64,000 bases of DNA from Trichomonas vaginalis G3 (taxonomy: Eukaryota > Parabasalia > Trichomonadida > Trichomonadidae): NCBI RefSeq assembly GCF_026262505.1, contig NC_067203.1, positions 18,581,411 through 18,645,410 of the forward strand, written 5' to 3'. The notes under the pieces were generated by a model. The model worked only from the letters and a program-made list of their open reading frames with translations, did no database searches and was not told the DNA's origin. Position 1 is the stretch's first letter; the number at the start of each line of letters is the position of its first letter. Shown piece by piece: positions 9,898 through 21,302 of the stretch. The position numbers and the translations under genes are program-made.

Positions 9898-12800
9898 TTA
9901 AACTAAATCTGCGAGCATATTTATAGCAAGAACAGCTAGATCATCATTTCCTGTCAATGCTGCATTCTTAAGAATCTTTGCAAACTGATCTAAGACATCT
10001 AATCTATCGCATTCGAGGCTGGAAAGAGGAGAAACAATGTAATTTAAAATTGTCAAATCCTCTATATTTAATTTATTATTACTGTTAAAAGTATTTATAG
10101 CAATCTGAGCTATCTGAACATATTTCTGTCCAACGAGAGCTGCAGTATCCTTGTATATCTTCTTAACATCAATATCATTTCCATAGCATATCTTAAACAA
10201 CTTCAAATCTTTCGTTTGCAACAAAATTTTTGTCATTTCAAAGAAAATATCAGGGAAACAAACAGGAATCTGCATCTCACTCAATTTAATGAACTTCTGC
10301 AAGAAAACTAAGAAATCTTCTTTCTCATATATCTTTGAATCCGAAAAAACAATCAGTTTCCTAACAATTTCTAAGATATTATTCTTTTCTTGTTTGAACA
10401 AATCGTTGTCCAAATTATTATAAATTAAAATGAATCCTTTCGAAAGAAAATCAGAATTCTTCTTATCAATAATTGTTGAACAAATAACAAAACTGTTGTA
10501 AAATGATTTAATTACATTTTGTGTCACGTTTTTGAACGTATCGTTTGTCACTTTTGAACACAAAACTTTCAACAAATTGCAATGATTTGTTTTTGTCAAT
10601 CTTTTGTCGGAAAGAACAATAGAAACATTTTCCAAGAGTTTGTTATCATTAAATATAGCGAAAGACCAAACAACGAAACAAGTATTCATAAAGAAAAGTG
10701 TTGCAGACTTTGAGTATTTCGCAATACTTTGTAAAAGTTTTAATTGGTCATTTGAATTTTGTAAATTTTTGTAACAATTTTTGGTAAATAATCCGACGGT
10801 TTGAAGATAACCGCTTTCACCAGTTTTCATGGTCATCTCTGTCTTCAACAAAATGTTTGAGATGCTGTTAATTACTTGTGTCTGTTCTAAAACAGTTTCA
10901 AAGTTCTCATCATTTGAAAACAAATTTGACAAAGTCAAAATCAAAAGAAAAACTTCGTAACATCTGTAATCAACAGTTATTTGTCTGGAATTCAAAGCGA
11001 AGAAGAAGAATTTCGACAGCCTGAAGACAAAATTCATGTTTAATGTCTCAGTTTCAATCAAATTTGTCGAAATATCGAAAAATGTTGTTGGAAAACTCCT
11101 GATTTTCGTGAGTAAGTCGTACATTGCTTCAGTTGGTTTGTGTTGGCCATTAAACAACAACAAGTTCATCAACAATTTCGGATAACTGTCAAATAAATTC
11201 AAAATAATTTGTTCATTGTATTTTTCAATGACAGAATTCGAATTCGATGTCAAAGAAAGGTATTTCATTAACAAATTGCCTTGGTTAACTAATAAATATT
11301 TCCCGGAATGCTTCGCCAAACTGAAATAAAACAATGATAATTCATAAAACGGTTTGTCACAAATTTTGAGAAGATTCTCAGAAATTTCGAACAATTCTTC
11401 AAAATTAAAAGCCAATCTTACAATGAGTTCGTTAAAGAATGGCAGGGATTTCTCGTATGCGTCGTTTGTATCCATGTTATCAGGCAAATACGATGTAACA
11501 TTTGTTATTTGTCTGACGTTTTCTTGTGCGAATTTAGAAATGATTTTCGAACTTTGAAGAAGGTTTCCAATGAAAATATAAAGGTACTTGCGAATGGAAG
11601 CGTTGTCAATCTCTAAATACCGCTTGAATGACATAAAAATGTTATCGTTGTGGCACTTTTCCGATAAAATTTTTGTCAAATTTTCGACAAAAATTTTATT
11701 TGTTATTTGGTAATAATTTTTCTCAAGAAATTCCTTTTCGAAATCGGATTTTTCTATGAGAGGTGTTTGTGGATTTATTAGAACTGTTATCCATGACTTG
11801 CAAACCTTCTCTGCTCCCTTTTGAGACAAATCATTATTCGATTTCAAGAGAGAAATCATTGTTTGTTCAAATGAAACGGAGTCAACTTTTTCGCACATGT
11901 CACACAACTTATCTATCAATGTTGTGTTGTCGATCCTCTTTGAAAATCTGTCAAAAATTATTTTGGTAATTTTTAACAAAAGTGACACGTCCAATGGATT
12001 TTGGAAATTCTCATTAAAAAGCATTAAGAGAATATTCAGGAGAGAATCAGTAACGGCAATGAAGCTGCAAATCGACTTAAAAGTGTATAAAGCGACTCGT
12101 AAGATCTCTTTGTCAACAATTTTCGCGGTAAATATGCCTCCAAGGAGTCCAGACTGCTTTACTACGTTCTTTTCGATATACTGGAGAACGGCATCACCGA
12201 AATTAGTACTGGCGGCCGTAAAATATGCAGCTAATAACTTCATATCGTCTTTTGTGAACGCAACGCCTTGAAGAAACGCGGTATCTTCATCGGCAAGGGC
12301 TATCATTGTAACTGCCATGCTCTTTTCAGCCTTCCTGATGCGGGATAACGAACGATCGTGTACAATATTTTTCCAATCTTTACGGCTACTGAAGAAATCC
12401 TTGACATACGTGGGATACGTCTGTTTCTCGTTCTTAGGAATGATAAAATCGCCTTTAATACCCTTCCTGCAGTGGTCAAAGTAGTTAAATAAAATTGTAA
12501 TTTCATTTTCTTCAATTCCATGCATGAAATAAGCGGAAATCAATGAGGCAACGCAATCAATGATTTCATCTATTTGAATTATTGGAAATGTTTCGTATTT
12601 TTGTAAAATTCTGATTATTTGGAAAATTTTATCGCGATCTGTGTTGTTTTGAAGGTATCTGACCATGTTTACCATGAATAGGACCTTGTCGTTGGCCAAA
12701 ACCTTCTCAATTATGTCGAAATCTTGTGAATTAAGTAATGAAAATAAATAAATTGTCTGATTTTTGTTGAATTTGTCACTCATTACGTAGTTCTTGAAGT

Positions 12801-13860
12801 ACTTGTATTGTATGTCTCTCATAGAGTTCGGAACATCAGAAATTAGTATGGAAAACGTTTCTTGAGTTGGAAAATTCGATGCGATGTATAATAAAGGGAC
12901 TGTATACTCTAATTTGTTGGCAAATGCTTTAAATATTGTATTTATTTGTGTTTCGGATAGTTTTTGGCAGAATTTTGCGAAAATTTCGACTTGAGAATTA
13001 TTTTCTTGTAAAAATACGAAAAGATGTCTAAAAACGAGGCTGATTAATAAGTCTTTGTTATCACAGTTATCGAAATATAATATTGCTAATGAAATTAATT
13101 TCGAAATTACAGTTAATGGAATTTTAAGCGTAACTTTTTGTAAAATGAATTCAAAATGTATCTTCATGATCTGAGAAATTTCTTGTATATTGAAATATCT
13201 GTATGATGCGAGCAAAACGTCTATTTTTGACTCTAATGAGCCATTTAACGCGAGAGTCATATCAACAGATGAAAAAATAACAAGTTTATCGTATCCGGAG
13301 CTTATTTTAGCCCTCAATAATACGCAAAGTGTCTCATTCCAAGTGCTTAAAGCAGTTGTTGAAGTTGCTTTGTTTAATAAAGCCAAAAACTCTTTAACAT
13401 ACTGTGTAGCGTCTTCCTGGAAGAACAATGCGCAATGTGCCATCGGAAACATCTCTGATAACCAATCCAATTGGCTTAATTGATTCATTATCACTTGTTG
13501 ATTCTTTGCTTTGAGAACTGCCAGTATTATAGAAAGGAACTTCGAATAATTATCATACGAAATAGGAATAGGGTTTTGCTTTACGATGTTTAAATAAATT
13601 GCAAAAATCATTTGAGCGAGTTGAGGTGTCATTTTGTCTTTAATGCATATGGTATATTGTGAGAGAAAGTTTAATCCTTGTGGAATTTGGGATGCATCAG
13701 CGGATATATCTTTCCATTGGTTAGATAAATATCCTATAATCAGAGAATGATTGCCAGAGTTGGCTAATCTTTCAAGAATTAATTGCTTTGACTCTGGCTT
13801 GGCTTTCCAGTATAAATCGAATAATGTTTTAATTGCAGCTTGTGCAGCAACTTGTGACAT
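9898..13860 (-). CDS. large helical-repeat protein, unrecognised
   Basis: The product has 1320 residues in one intact frame. It opens MSQVAAQAAIKTLFDLYW and ends AVLAINMLADLV. It is alpha-helical in character throughout, with alternating Leu/Ile/Phe-rich helices (for example LSLFYFSLAKHS and LTKIIFDRFSKR). I see no catalytic motif, signal peptide, membrane span or coiled coil. The look is that of a HEAT/ARM-type solenoid scaffold, but I cannot assign it to a family. It is read away from the Maverick region. No initiator sits close to the ATG; a TCACT lies about 50 bases upstream. Confidence 0.8.
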   Translation of the reverse strand: MSQVAAQAAIKTLFDLYWKAKPESKQLILERLANSGNHSLIIGYLSNQWKDISADASQIPQGLNFLSQYTICIKDKMTPQLAQMIFAIYLNIVKQNPIPISYDNYSKFLSIILAVLKAKNQQVIMNQLSQLDWLSEMFPMAHCALFFQEDATQYVKEFLALLNKATSTTALSTWNETLCVLLRAKISSGYDKLVIFSSVDMTLALNGSLESKIDVLLASYRYFNIQEISQIMKIHFEFILQKVTLKIPLTVISKLISLAILYFDNCDNKDLLISLVFRHLFVFLQENNSQVEIFAKFCQKLSETQINTIFKAFANKLEYTVPLLYIASNFPTQETFSILISDVPNSMRDIQYKYFKNYVMSDKFNKNQTIYLFSLLNSQDFDIIEKVLANDKVLFMVNMVRYLQNNTDRDKIFQIIRILQKYETFPIIQIDEIIDCVASLISAYFMHGIEENEITILFNYFDHCRKGIKGDFIIPKNEKQTYPTYVKDFFSSRKDWKNIVHDRSLSRIRKAEKSMAVTMIALADEDTAFLQGVAFTKDDMKLLAAYFTAASTNFGDAVLQYIEKNVVKQSGLLGGIFTAKIVDKEILRVALYTFKSICSFIAVTDSLLNILLMLFNENFQNPLDVSLLLKITKIIFDRFSKRIDNTTLIDKLCDMCEKVDSVSFEQTMISLLKSNNDLSQKGAEKVCKSWITVLINPQTPLIEKSDFEKEFLEKNYYQITNKIFVENLTKILSEKCHNDNIFMSFKRYLEIDNASIRKYLYIFIGNLLQSSKIISKFAQENVRQITNVTSYLPDNMDTNDAYEKSLPFFNELIVRLAFNFEELFEISENLLKICDKPFYELSLFYFSLAKHSGKYLLVNQGNLLMKYLSLTSNSNSVIEKYNEQIILNLFDSYPKLLMNLLLFNGQHKPTEAMYDLLTKIRSFPTTFFDISTNLIETETLNMNFVFRLSKFFFFALNSRQITVDYRCYEVFLLILTLSNLFSNDENFETVLEQTQVINSISNILLKTEMTMKTGESGYLQTVGLFTKNCYKNLQNSNDQLKLLQSIAKYSKSATLFFMNTCFVVWSFAIFNDNKLLENVSIVLSDKRLTKTNHCNLLKVLCSKVTNDTFKNVTQNVIKSFYNSFVICSTIIDKKNSDFLSKGFILIYNNLDNDLFKQEKNNILEIVRKLIVFSDSKIYEKEDFLVFLQKFIKLSEMQIPVCFPDIFFEMTKILLQTKDLKLFKICYGNDIDVKKIYKDTAALVGQKYVQIAQIAINTFNSNNKLNIEDLTILNYIVSPLSSLECDRLDVLDQFAKILKNAALTGNDDLAVLAINMLADLV

Positions 13861-14385
13861 TGAATTTTTCGATTTTTTTTATGTAATTTTGTCAAAATAA
13901 GATAGGATGAAGTGATAACAAAAGAAGATTTTGGATGATAGCATGAGATCTTCATCATTCATTGAAGTAAATTATCCTACTCGGAGAATCCCAGTTGCAA
14001 GGAATCTTCTTTGGAAAATTCATCTCTGAAGACTTAAGCTATAAGTTGAGGAATGATCACACCATCCTGAAAAATGAATATGCCATCTGCCATTAAACTG
14101 GAATGAATAATAATATCAAGAAATATCTTTTTTTCAACATTTATAAGCTTTTATACTGGAGGATTTCTTTTGCTAAGATGCATGAACTTATTATGGTTAG
14201 GCAAATGAAAGATAAAAGAATAAATTAAATAGTAGTAGGATAGGAAGGGTTGTGTGACTTTTTTTGTTACATCTATATATAGACGATGCATTAAAATATA
14301 TTTATATACTAAACGCATTTTAAAAAATTAACATTAATTTTAAAATAATTTATTTTTTATCTTTTATAAAAGAAGTTATATATAG

Positions 14386-14550
14386 ATGATGTCAGATATT
14401 CCGCGATTAATTAAACATTGTTTAAATCCTGAATGGGTTAAACTTCAATTTAAAAATGAAGATTGTGAATTATTAAATGAATATGAAAGCCAAAATAAGC
14501 TAATGAGGTATAAATATAATGATAAAGAATTAGGGCTGTACAAGATTTAA
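14386..14550 (+). CDS. 54-codon open frame, unrecognised
   Basis: A short frame beginning MMSDIPRLIKHCLNPEW, preceded by an AT-rich leader. It has no recognisable domain. Its composition (N, K and E rich) is closer to E1 genes than to the host genes on the left, so it may be a stray piece of element DNA. It is just as likely to be chance. Confidence 0.2.
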   Translation: MMSDIPRLIKHCLNPEWVKLQFKNEDCELLNEYESQNKLMRYKYNDKELGLYKI

Positions 14551-14589
14551 AAAAACATTGCCGGGTTACCGTAGAGGCCTAAAAAAATC

Positions 14590-14615
14590 GCGCCTCGGCG
14601 GCAAGCCGCCTCGGC
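14590..14615. repeat. GC-rich hairpin
   Basis: GGCGGC-AA-GCCGCC forms a tight stem, flanked on both sides by CCTCGG/TCGG repeats, in a background of about 75% A+T. It belongs to the set of short GC hairpins scattered over this window. Confidence 0.5.
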
Positions 14616-14642
14616 ATTAAGAATGCGCATCTAAATTTTTAT

Positions 14643-14741
14643 ATGTCCTTCTTTCTTTTATTTTTCCCTTCCCTTCCTTTTCTTTTTCTTTTTTTCCCTC
14701 CTCTTGCTCTCATTTACCTTTTTTCCTTTTCTCATCATTTT
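14643..14741. repeat. polypyrimidine tract
   Basis: About 100 bases on the plus strand are almost only T and C. Any translation of it is low-complexity Phe/Leu/Pro and should not be read as protein. Confidence 0.7.
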
Positions 14742-15879
14742 TCAAAATTTAAAATTTTTATCAAAAATCTTGCCTATAAAAGCAGACTATGGAACCTTTT
14801 AATGCCTCTTAATCAATATTATACAGCATAAAGCATATTAAATGAAAGTAATTACGTATAAATTTATTTTATTATCTTATTTATTAATTCTTTAGCATGT
14901 ATTGTTTAATATTAACTTTTCTGTACATTAAATATGATATCTCCAAAGTATGAATGCCTTGTAACGAAACGAAAACTTAATTTTATGTTGAATATTTGTC
15001 ACAAACATTAGATTATTAAAATATATGTTGGATATCCCTTAGTATGAGACTTCATGACTCTTGTTGTCTAACGTGAGCTTTGGATTGCAAGCTTGCTACA
15101 GCACATAAGTATTCTGTGGTTAAAAAAACCACATGAGCTTTAAAAACTATAAAACCAAAAATAATTGTTATAATTTAAATGAAGAAGTAATTTAAAACGA
15201 TTTTATTTATGATCAAATTTTATATATTTTTTTGGATCAAATCCATTTTAATAGAATTTATATACTATTCATCTATTAGTAAACACTACCGTATATTATT
15301 TTTTAAGCTATCTTATTTTTTGAACTTTTATTCAAATCTTTGGTCGCAAGAAGAATTGCATGATAAATAAAAACATTTAATCAAAGTCAATTTTATTTTT
15401 CATATTCAAATGGACTGAGTGTTAACATTTAACATTTTTTGCTAATTGTCGTCAAAAATTAGGCGTAAAGCAAAAATTGATATTTCATATGGTTTTATGA
15501 TAGATAAGCATTATATTCCCACTCATTATATTCGTAAATTTTGAGGTTTATCCTTCGCTTTTAAGATCATTGAATTTGATTTTTATATAAAATAGTTATA
15601 TATTAGAAAATAATATGAGTTTATATGATATATTTTTTCAGAAGATTTCATTCTATATGCTATGAAAAGTAACTCTCAAAACTAACTTTTTCCTAATTAT
15701 AATTAAATCTAGAATATTGTATTATGCTTAGTATTATTTCATTTTTCTCATTCAATTTAGAATTTACAAATGTCAAAAAATTGAGAGCTGTCAACTTTTG
15801 ATGAATTTCTGTTTATTACAGCATTGTTATTAATAATGAAAAATAAAGCTTATTTCAATGAAAATTGTTCTGCAAATTT

Positions 15880-16200
15880 ATTTCACTTTTGACCTCACTT
15901 TTTCCGTAATTCAATTTTTTTACTTTTAATATTTTAGATCTTCATAATATCATTTGAAAAATTAACCATATAAAAAAATCAAGTTATCAATTCACTTTTT
16001 CCGTAATTCAAAAATCAAAAAAATAAATAATATATCTTTTTATCAAATATTATTATTATATTCTATGAAAAATGAGGTCCGGAAATTTTGCGGATTCCCG
16101 TAACTCAATTTTACGGAAAAAGTGCAGTAAACTATTCAAAATACGGAAAAATTGGTGTAAACTAATGATTTTACGGTAAAATCACGGAAAGTCCCGGAAG
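15880..16200. repeat. CACTTTTTCCGTAA inverted and direct repeats
   Basis: CACTTTTTCCGTAATTCAA occurs twice in plus orientation, near 15896 and 15993. Its complement TTTTACGGAAAAAGTG follows near 16118, and then come two looser direct copies of ACGGAAAAA...GTAAACTA. The arrangement is that of foldback or terminal repeats of a decayed element, possibly the eroded left end of E1. Confidence 0.35.
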
Positions 16201-16384
16201 AATATATGTGCCTATATGAAAATTATACAAAAATGAATCAAACGCATTTTAAAAGATTGTTCTTGTATTATAAATGCTATTCGCAGATTTATTAGTTGAA
16301 GAAAATTACCAAATTTTTGCCGATTTACAAAAAATGATTTACAAAGCATATTTTTATAAGGCTTTAAAAATCTTTAAAATGTGA

Positions 16385-16531
16385 CCGGTGACGGAAATCC
16401 ATGGTAACCAACCGCGGTTCCCGTTTGGAATGCCATATAAAGAATATTTAATTTCATGGAATCAATGGAGTCATAATCAAAGACCTCATGAATGGAAAAT
16501 AAACTTTAAAAATTATGTCTTACATTTTTGA
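16385..16531 (+). pseudogene. fragment of an element-type protein
   Basis: An open stretch without a start codon ends just before the first clear E1 gene. It includes FPFGMPYKEYLISWNQW and is rich in aromatic and basic residues. I do not recognise it. It is listed as a virus-element fragment only because of its position. Confidence 0.25.
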
Positions 16532-16556
16532 ATAATTTATTTTTAATTCGTATGAA

Positions 16557-17663
16557 ATGAGCGTCAAAACTAACGACGTTAAAAAATTAGGATTCACAAA
16601 CGAGGAAATAAAGGATATATTAGATGAGATGTGTTATGAAGTTAGTAAATATTATTTAAGAAATTGTCAAAAATTTGCCGAGTTATTAAATGATTTAGAT
16701 TATGATGGAAAAATGAATAAAGATGATGTTATAAATTTCTTATATCCCACATCTGAAGAAGAAAAATCTAAAGAACCTGATGTTTTCCCTGAATATTATG
16801 AAGAACGGATTAAAGATGATGAATACAATGAAATTGAAAGACTGAAAAAAATAAGAGATGAAATAGATGAAAAAATTAAGGAATTAAGAGAAGTTGAAAA
16901 ATATAATGAAAATGAAGTAGAGGGTTTGATGAATATCCCAGCTTCAGAATCAGAAGTTCAGAAATCTCATGAAGAAAGATATAAAAATTATGTCTCAGAA
17001 TCAACACAAAATTTATTAGATGGCAAAATAGATGAAACACTTTCAGAAGAAGGTACTAAATTTATTCGTAAACATAAGTTACAATTTATTGATAATGAAG
17101 AATACCCTTGTATCTTATTTTCACCCCCTCTCGATTCTGAGAAATTCAAAAAAGCTCTTAAAAACGTGACATATGCAACTAATACGATTAAGAAAGAAGA
17201 TCATGATATTTACACAAATTATTATTTAAATAAATGCACAGGTGTTGATAAAGTTTTTGATTTATTAGATAAAATATCAAAAGAAACCATTGGAACATAT
17301 AAAATTTTGTGTGATTGTGGTTTCATTATTGAAGATACCAATAATGTTTCATATGAAAGAACAGCACCGAAGGAAGACGAAGTGGAAAGGTCTATACCAT
17401 TCGTTATTAAGAACATAAAAGATATGAAAACTTATAAACATTATATTTATTCATTTATTTCAGAAAAAATGGAAGCAACCCATAAAACATCTTCTCATCA
17501 TTTTATAGCTATTCATACATTCCTTTTCAAAGTTGTGAAATTAAATAAGACAGGAATTAGATTTAATGTATCAGGGTACGCATTCTTGAGTAAATTAAAA
17601 TGTATTCGTCACGTCGCAGATGATAAAAATTTATGTGTTCTTAATTCATTTTATGGACTTTAA
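16557..17663 (+). CDS. E1 polymerase-associated N-terminal domain protein
   Basis: The product has 368 residues. Residues 8-65 (LGFTNEEIKDILDEMCYEV onward) resemble the first 60 residues of the pPolB of element E2, where the same domain is fused to the polymerase. Residues 85-120 form a charged coiled coil. The C-terminus (DDKNLCVLNSF) aligns with the E2 polymerase segment that reads EDNCFVYACIQAG, the start of an OTU-like fold seen in proteins of this type. In E1 the domain is therefore a separate gene directly upstream of the polymerase, with its own AT-rich leader between them. Its role in protein-primed replication is inferred. The gene looks whole. Confidence 0.6.
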   Translation: MSVKTNDVKKLGFTNEEIKDILDEMCYEVSKYYLRNCQKFAELLNDLDYDGKMNKDDVINFLYPTSEEEKSKEPDVFPEYYEERIKDDEYNEIERLKKIRDEIDEKIKELREVEKYNENEVEGLMNIPASESEVQKSHEERYKNYVSESTQNLLDGKIDETLSEEGTKFIRKHKLQFIDNEEYPCILFSPPLDSEKFKKALKNVTYATNTIKKEDHDIYTNYYLNKCTGVDKVFDLLDKISKETIGTYKILCDCGFIIEDTNNVSYERTAPKEDEVERSIPFVIKNIKDMKTYKHYIYSFISEKMEATHKTSSHHFIAIHTFLFKVVKLNKTGIRFNVSGYAFLSKLKCIRHVADDKNLCVLNSFYGL

Positions 17664-17702
17664 AAAATAAACTTTATTTTTTAATTTTTTATTCTTACAT
17701 AA

Positions 17703-20700
17703 ATGAACAAAAACGGAACAGCTAAAATGAATGATAATCAAATTAGAGCAGAAGGTAGAAGGTTATTTAAACGCTTCTATAACATTCCTGATGGTGTTAA
17801 TCCTAAAACTCGTAGAAGCTATTTAAATGAAGCAATAGATGCATATGAATGGTTTGACATTTCATCAGAAAGTGAGAGATTAGCGAGAATGTTAAATGTT
17901 AATATTGATTTCTATTATTGTGATCCTCAACCAGAAGACGTGGACATAAATAAGGTAGACTTTCCATTAGTGGATTCAATAATGATAGATCCAGAATTTG
18001 AAACAATAAATATTTTATTAACACAGAGTCCATGTGGAAAACTTCACGCTGACAGAATAACAGACGTTGAAGCACTCACCGGCTATAGAGTTTGCCCATA
18101 TTGTAAAGAAGAAGTTTATTCTATCCGTGATGATCCAGAAAGGAAAAACCAAAGAAGATTTTTAAAGCATTGTGAGAAATGTAAAGAAAATAATGGGAGA
18201 TTAATTCAAGACGTTCAGTTGCAAAAGACACAGCAACCATATGCACCACATATTACGAAACAGAAGATATATCAGTGGTTATTAGCTCACAATTTGCAGA
18301 AATATTATAAACCGACAAGATATTATATTACTTTTGACTTCGAAACATTAGAGACTAAAGAAGAATTACAACTTTCTGAGTGTGCAACTTTGAACGCTTA
18401 CTTAAAACCATTCATGGTATCATCAACGGTTAAATTAAATGATAAAACGTATACGAGGAATTTTTGCTTAACTTCGAGTGATTCTTTTATTTCTGATTGG
18501 ATTGAGTTTTTATTTTCAACCTGTTCATTAGTTGCTAAATCAAATATTGAACAATATGAAGAATTATTGAAGTCGCAAACGGACCAAACGGCGGGGACTT
18601 TGTCTCATACATTAAATGAAAACAGAAGGAAGCATTTAAAGAACTTCTAGATGAGGAATTCAATAAAGTGAATATCATAGGTTTTAATTCGGGAAAGTTT
18701 GATTTAAATTTAATTCTTCGTGATTTAAACACTGCAAAATGGAAAATAAAATCAATGCTGGGTTCATCTTCACAATTTAAGCAAATCATTGTAAAGAAAA
18801 CAAACGTTCCATATGAATTGAGATTTATTGACATCAGAAATTATATAGCGGGTGGAACATTAGACCAATTCACTCAAGATTTCGGAAACAATAAATCACG
18901 TGTTAAATCCTTTTCCCTTATCAATTCATCACATGGGAAAATTACGAAGAAGAATTATATAAAGAGGAACCATTCACGAAAGATTCATTTTATTCAGCAT
19001 TAACTCAAGAAACTATATCAGATAGTGATTATCAAATATATCTCAATGATGCTAAAAACTTTACGAATAGATTAGAATATTTATTCATTATTGCAATAAA
19101 GATGTTGAAATTATGATTGACCCAATCGATAAAATTATTGAAGAAACATTTGTTTATAAAATTGATATGCTTCATAATCTTTCTTTATCATCGAATGCTT
19201 CAATGATTCGTTACGCTTTAGCATATAAAGACTTTAATCCTAATGAAAAATATCCTGAGGAAGAGATAGAATCAAGTTTTGAATTAACGAAAAAGTATTG
19301 GAAATATAAAATTGAATCATATAAGAAACAAGATGAAAAAGCAGAAAGGGATACTAAAAATAATGTTTCAATGGATGATTTTCAATACTATCACGATTTA
19401 ATCCTTTCATCTAAATGCAAAATGTGTGGTAAAGCGTTTACATATGCAAATAAACCAACATTGGATAGAATCGATAATGAAAAACCACATACCAAAGAAA
19501 ATTGTCAGTTAATGTGTTGTTATTGCAATGTCGTAAAATCGAATAAAGATGAAGATGTTCAACGTTTAAGAATCAATTTAAGAAATTATGCATTAAAAAA
19601 TAATTTACCAATGACTTTAGATTCAGTTGAAGCTTATCACATTCTCCGTAATGGAATTACTGGTGGTTTATCAAATGTTCAACATCGTGTTAATCTTAAA
19701 GGAATCACGCACATTAATAAACTTTCATATAGTCCAGAAACTAAAACTGTATCAAATGAGGACACTTCCAACATTATGACTCATTTCGTCGGTGTTGACT
19801 TTAATTCATTATATCCTTCATCATTTTCATCTAATCCTCATGATTTCATTCAATATACTGACCATAAAATGTATATGCCGGGAAGATTGAATGGTGTTAT
19901 CATTTGTGATACAGCAACAAAGAAAGCAAAAGCACTGGGAATAATTAAGAAGAAAAATACTTTATTTGTGGCTGAAGTAAAGGGTCACATTGATGAAAAA
20001 TTCATTAATGATTACATAAACTTTTTACCAATAATAAGAAACTTAGATATTATCACAGATGAAAAAACAATTGGCAGTTTTATGTATGATTACATGAAAT
20101 CAAACAATCTACCAGTTGACCAGAAACAGAGGAAATTAACTCAGTTAGCATCAACACACAACCAATATCAACCATTTTCTTCTTATTATCTATGGTATCT
20201 AATAGACAGATTTCATTTTATCATCGATGATATTCAATCAATTTTAACATTTACTAAAAACACTTGTTTTAATGAATTTGCGAACAAATTTATGAACGAA
20301 AGACAAAAGGCTGAATTAGAAGAAAATAAAGGAAAAAGTTTATTTTGTAAGATTTCGCTTAATGGATCATATGGTTACGATGCAATGAATACACAAAATT
20401 ACGCAAAGACTAAAATAATGAATGCACAGAAGGCACGCGTTGCATGTATGTCAAATAAGTTTAAAAACATAAGAGAAATAGGTGAAGATACATATCAAGT
20501 GATGCTTAAAGATAGATTTTATAGATGTGATACATGTTTACAAGAGGCATTCTTCACTTTAGATAACGCAAAATACTGGTATTTAGTTTTCATTTATGAT
20601 TTTATGTATAAATGCATGGATGTTAATCGTTTTCATTTCATTGAAGGTGATATTGATTCATCTTATTGGGCAATCGCTGGCGACCCAAGTCTTCCTAACA

Positions 20701-21176
20701 CTCAAGCATTTCAAGCAATTGTTACCGATAAACAATTTTATGATAAAAACATTTTCAAATTCGCACCTTTTGATTTCTTCTGTTTTGATGAGAAATTTAA
20801 ACCTAAATTAAAGAATAAAGCTGAAGAAAAAGCACATGAGAAGAAGTTATTGGGTTTAGCAATTGAGAAACAAGGTGATAACATGGTTGCTTTATGTCCT
20901 AAGTGTTATACATCATTCAACGGTTCAATTGATGGAAGTGATTTTAAAAAGATTGCACAAAAAATGAAGGGTGTTAGTTTACGACAAAATAAGCAATTAA
21001 CACCTAAAAAATATTTGGATATAATAAATGATAAAGTGATATTTGATGGTCAGAATATTAATTTACAACTTAAAAACGGGTCAATGACTCGCTTAACAAT
21101 CGGTAAGACTGCATTAACAGGAGCACACACTAAGGCCGTATATTGTGAAAATGGATGTTGTATGCCATTTATTTAA
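17703..21176 (+). pseudogene. E1 protein-primed family B DNA polymerase (pPolB), broken
   Basis: The replicative polymerase of the Maverick, which copies the linear element starting from a terminal protein. Motifs seen along the span are exonuclease I TFDFETLE (about 18331), exonuclease II GFNSGKFDLN (about 18679), polymerase A VDFNSLYPS (about 19794), B KISLNGSYGYD (about 20348) and C GDIDSSYW (about 20646). Between exonuclease and polymerase parts lies a zinc-binding HNH-like insert (19417-19550; C-x2-C, LDRIDNEKPHT, C-x2-C). Further CxxC pairs lie near both termini (VCPYCKEE, LCPKCYTS). The gene carries about two breaks and is otherwise well preserved. It is read in the same direction as the integrase that follows. 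Confidence 0.9.
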
Positions 21177-21302
21177 TACAATTTAAAATTTCATTTTTAA
21201 TAAAATGCCACAGAAGAGACAAAAGGAACCGTTAATGATGGTTTTGATACTATGATTCAAAGAGGTGGGCACCCTTAAAACATTGATTTTATTTTTATAT
21301 AA

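Larger units (their letters stand above)
13861..16384. other. 2.5-kb gene-poor region before the Maverick elements
   Basis: No substantial gene is present. The features I can support are a 54-codon frame at 14386, a GC hairpin at 14590, a polypyrimidine tract at 14643 and an inverted-repeat patch at 15880-16200, each listed separately. The rest is simple AT-rich DNA. The left end of element E1 probably lies in or just after this region, but I could not find its inverted repeat. Confidence 0.5.

Noticed and set aside
11354-13483. Several plus-strand frames of 60-124 codons opposite the large helical-repeat gene
   Set aside because: Antisense shadows of an intact 1320-codon gene with no own leader.
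14643-14831. 62-codon Phe/Leu-rich frame that looks like a membrane protein
   Set aside because: It is the translation of a polypyrimidine tract.
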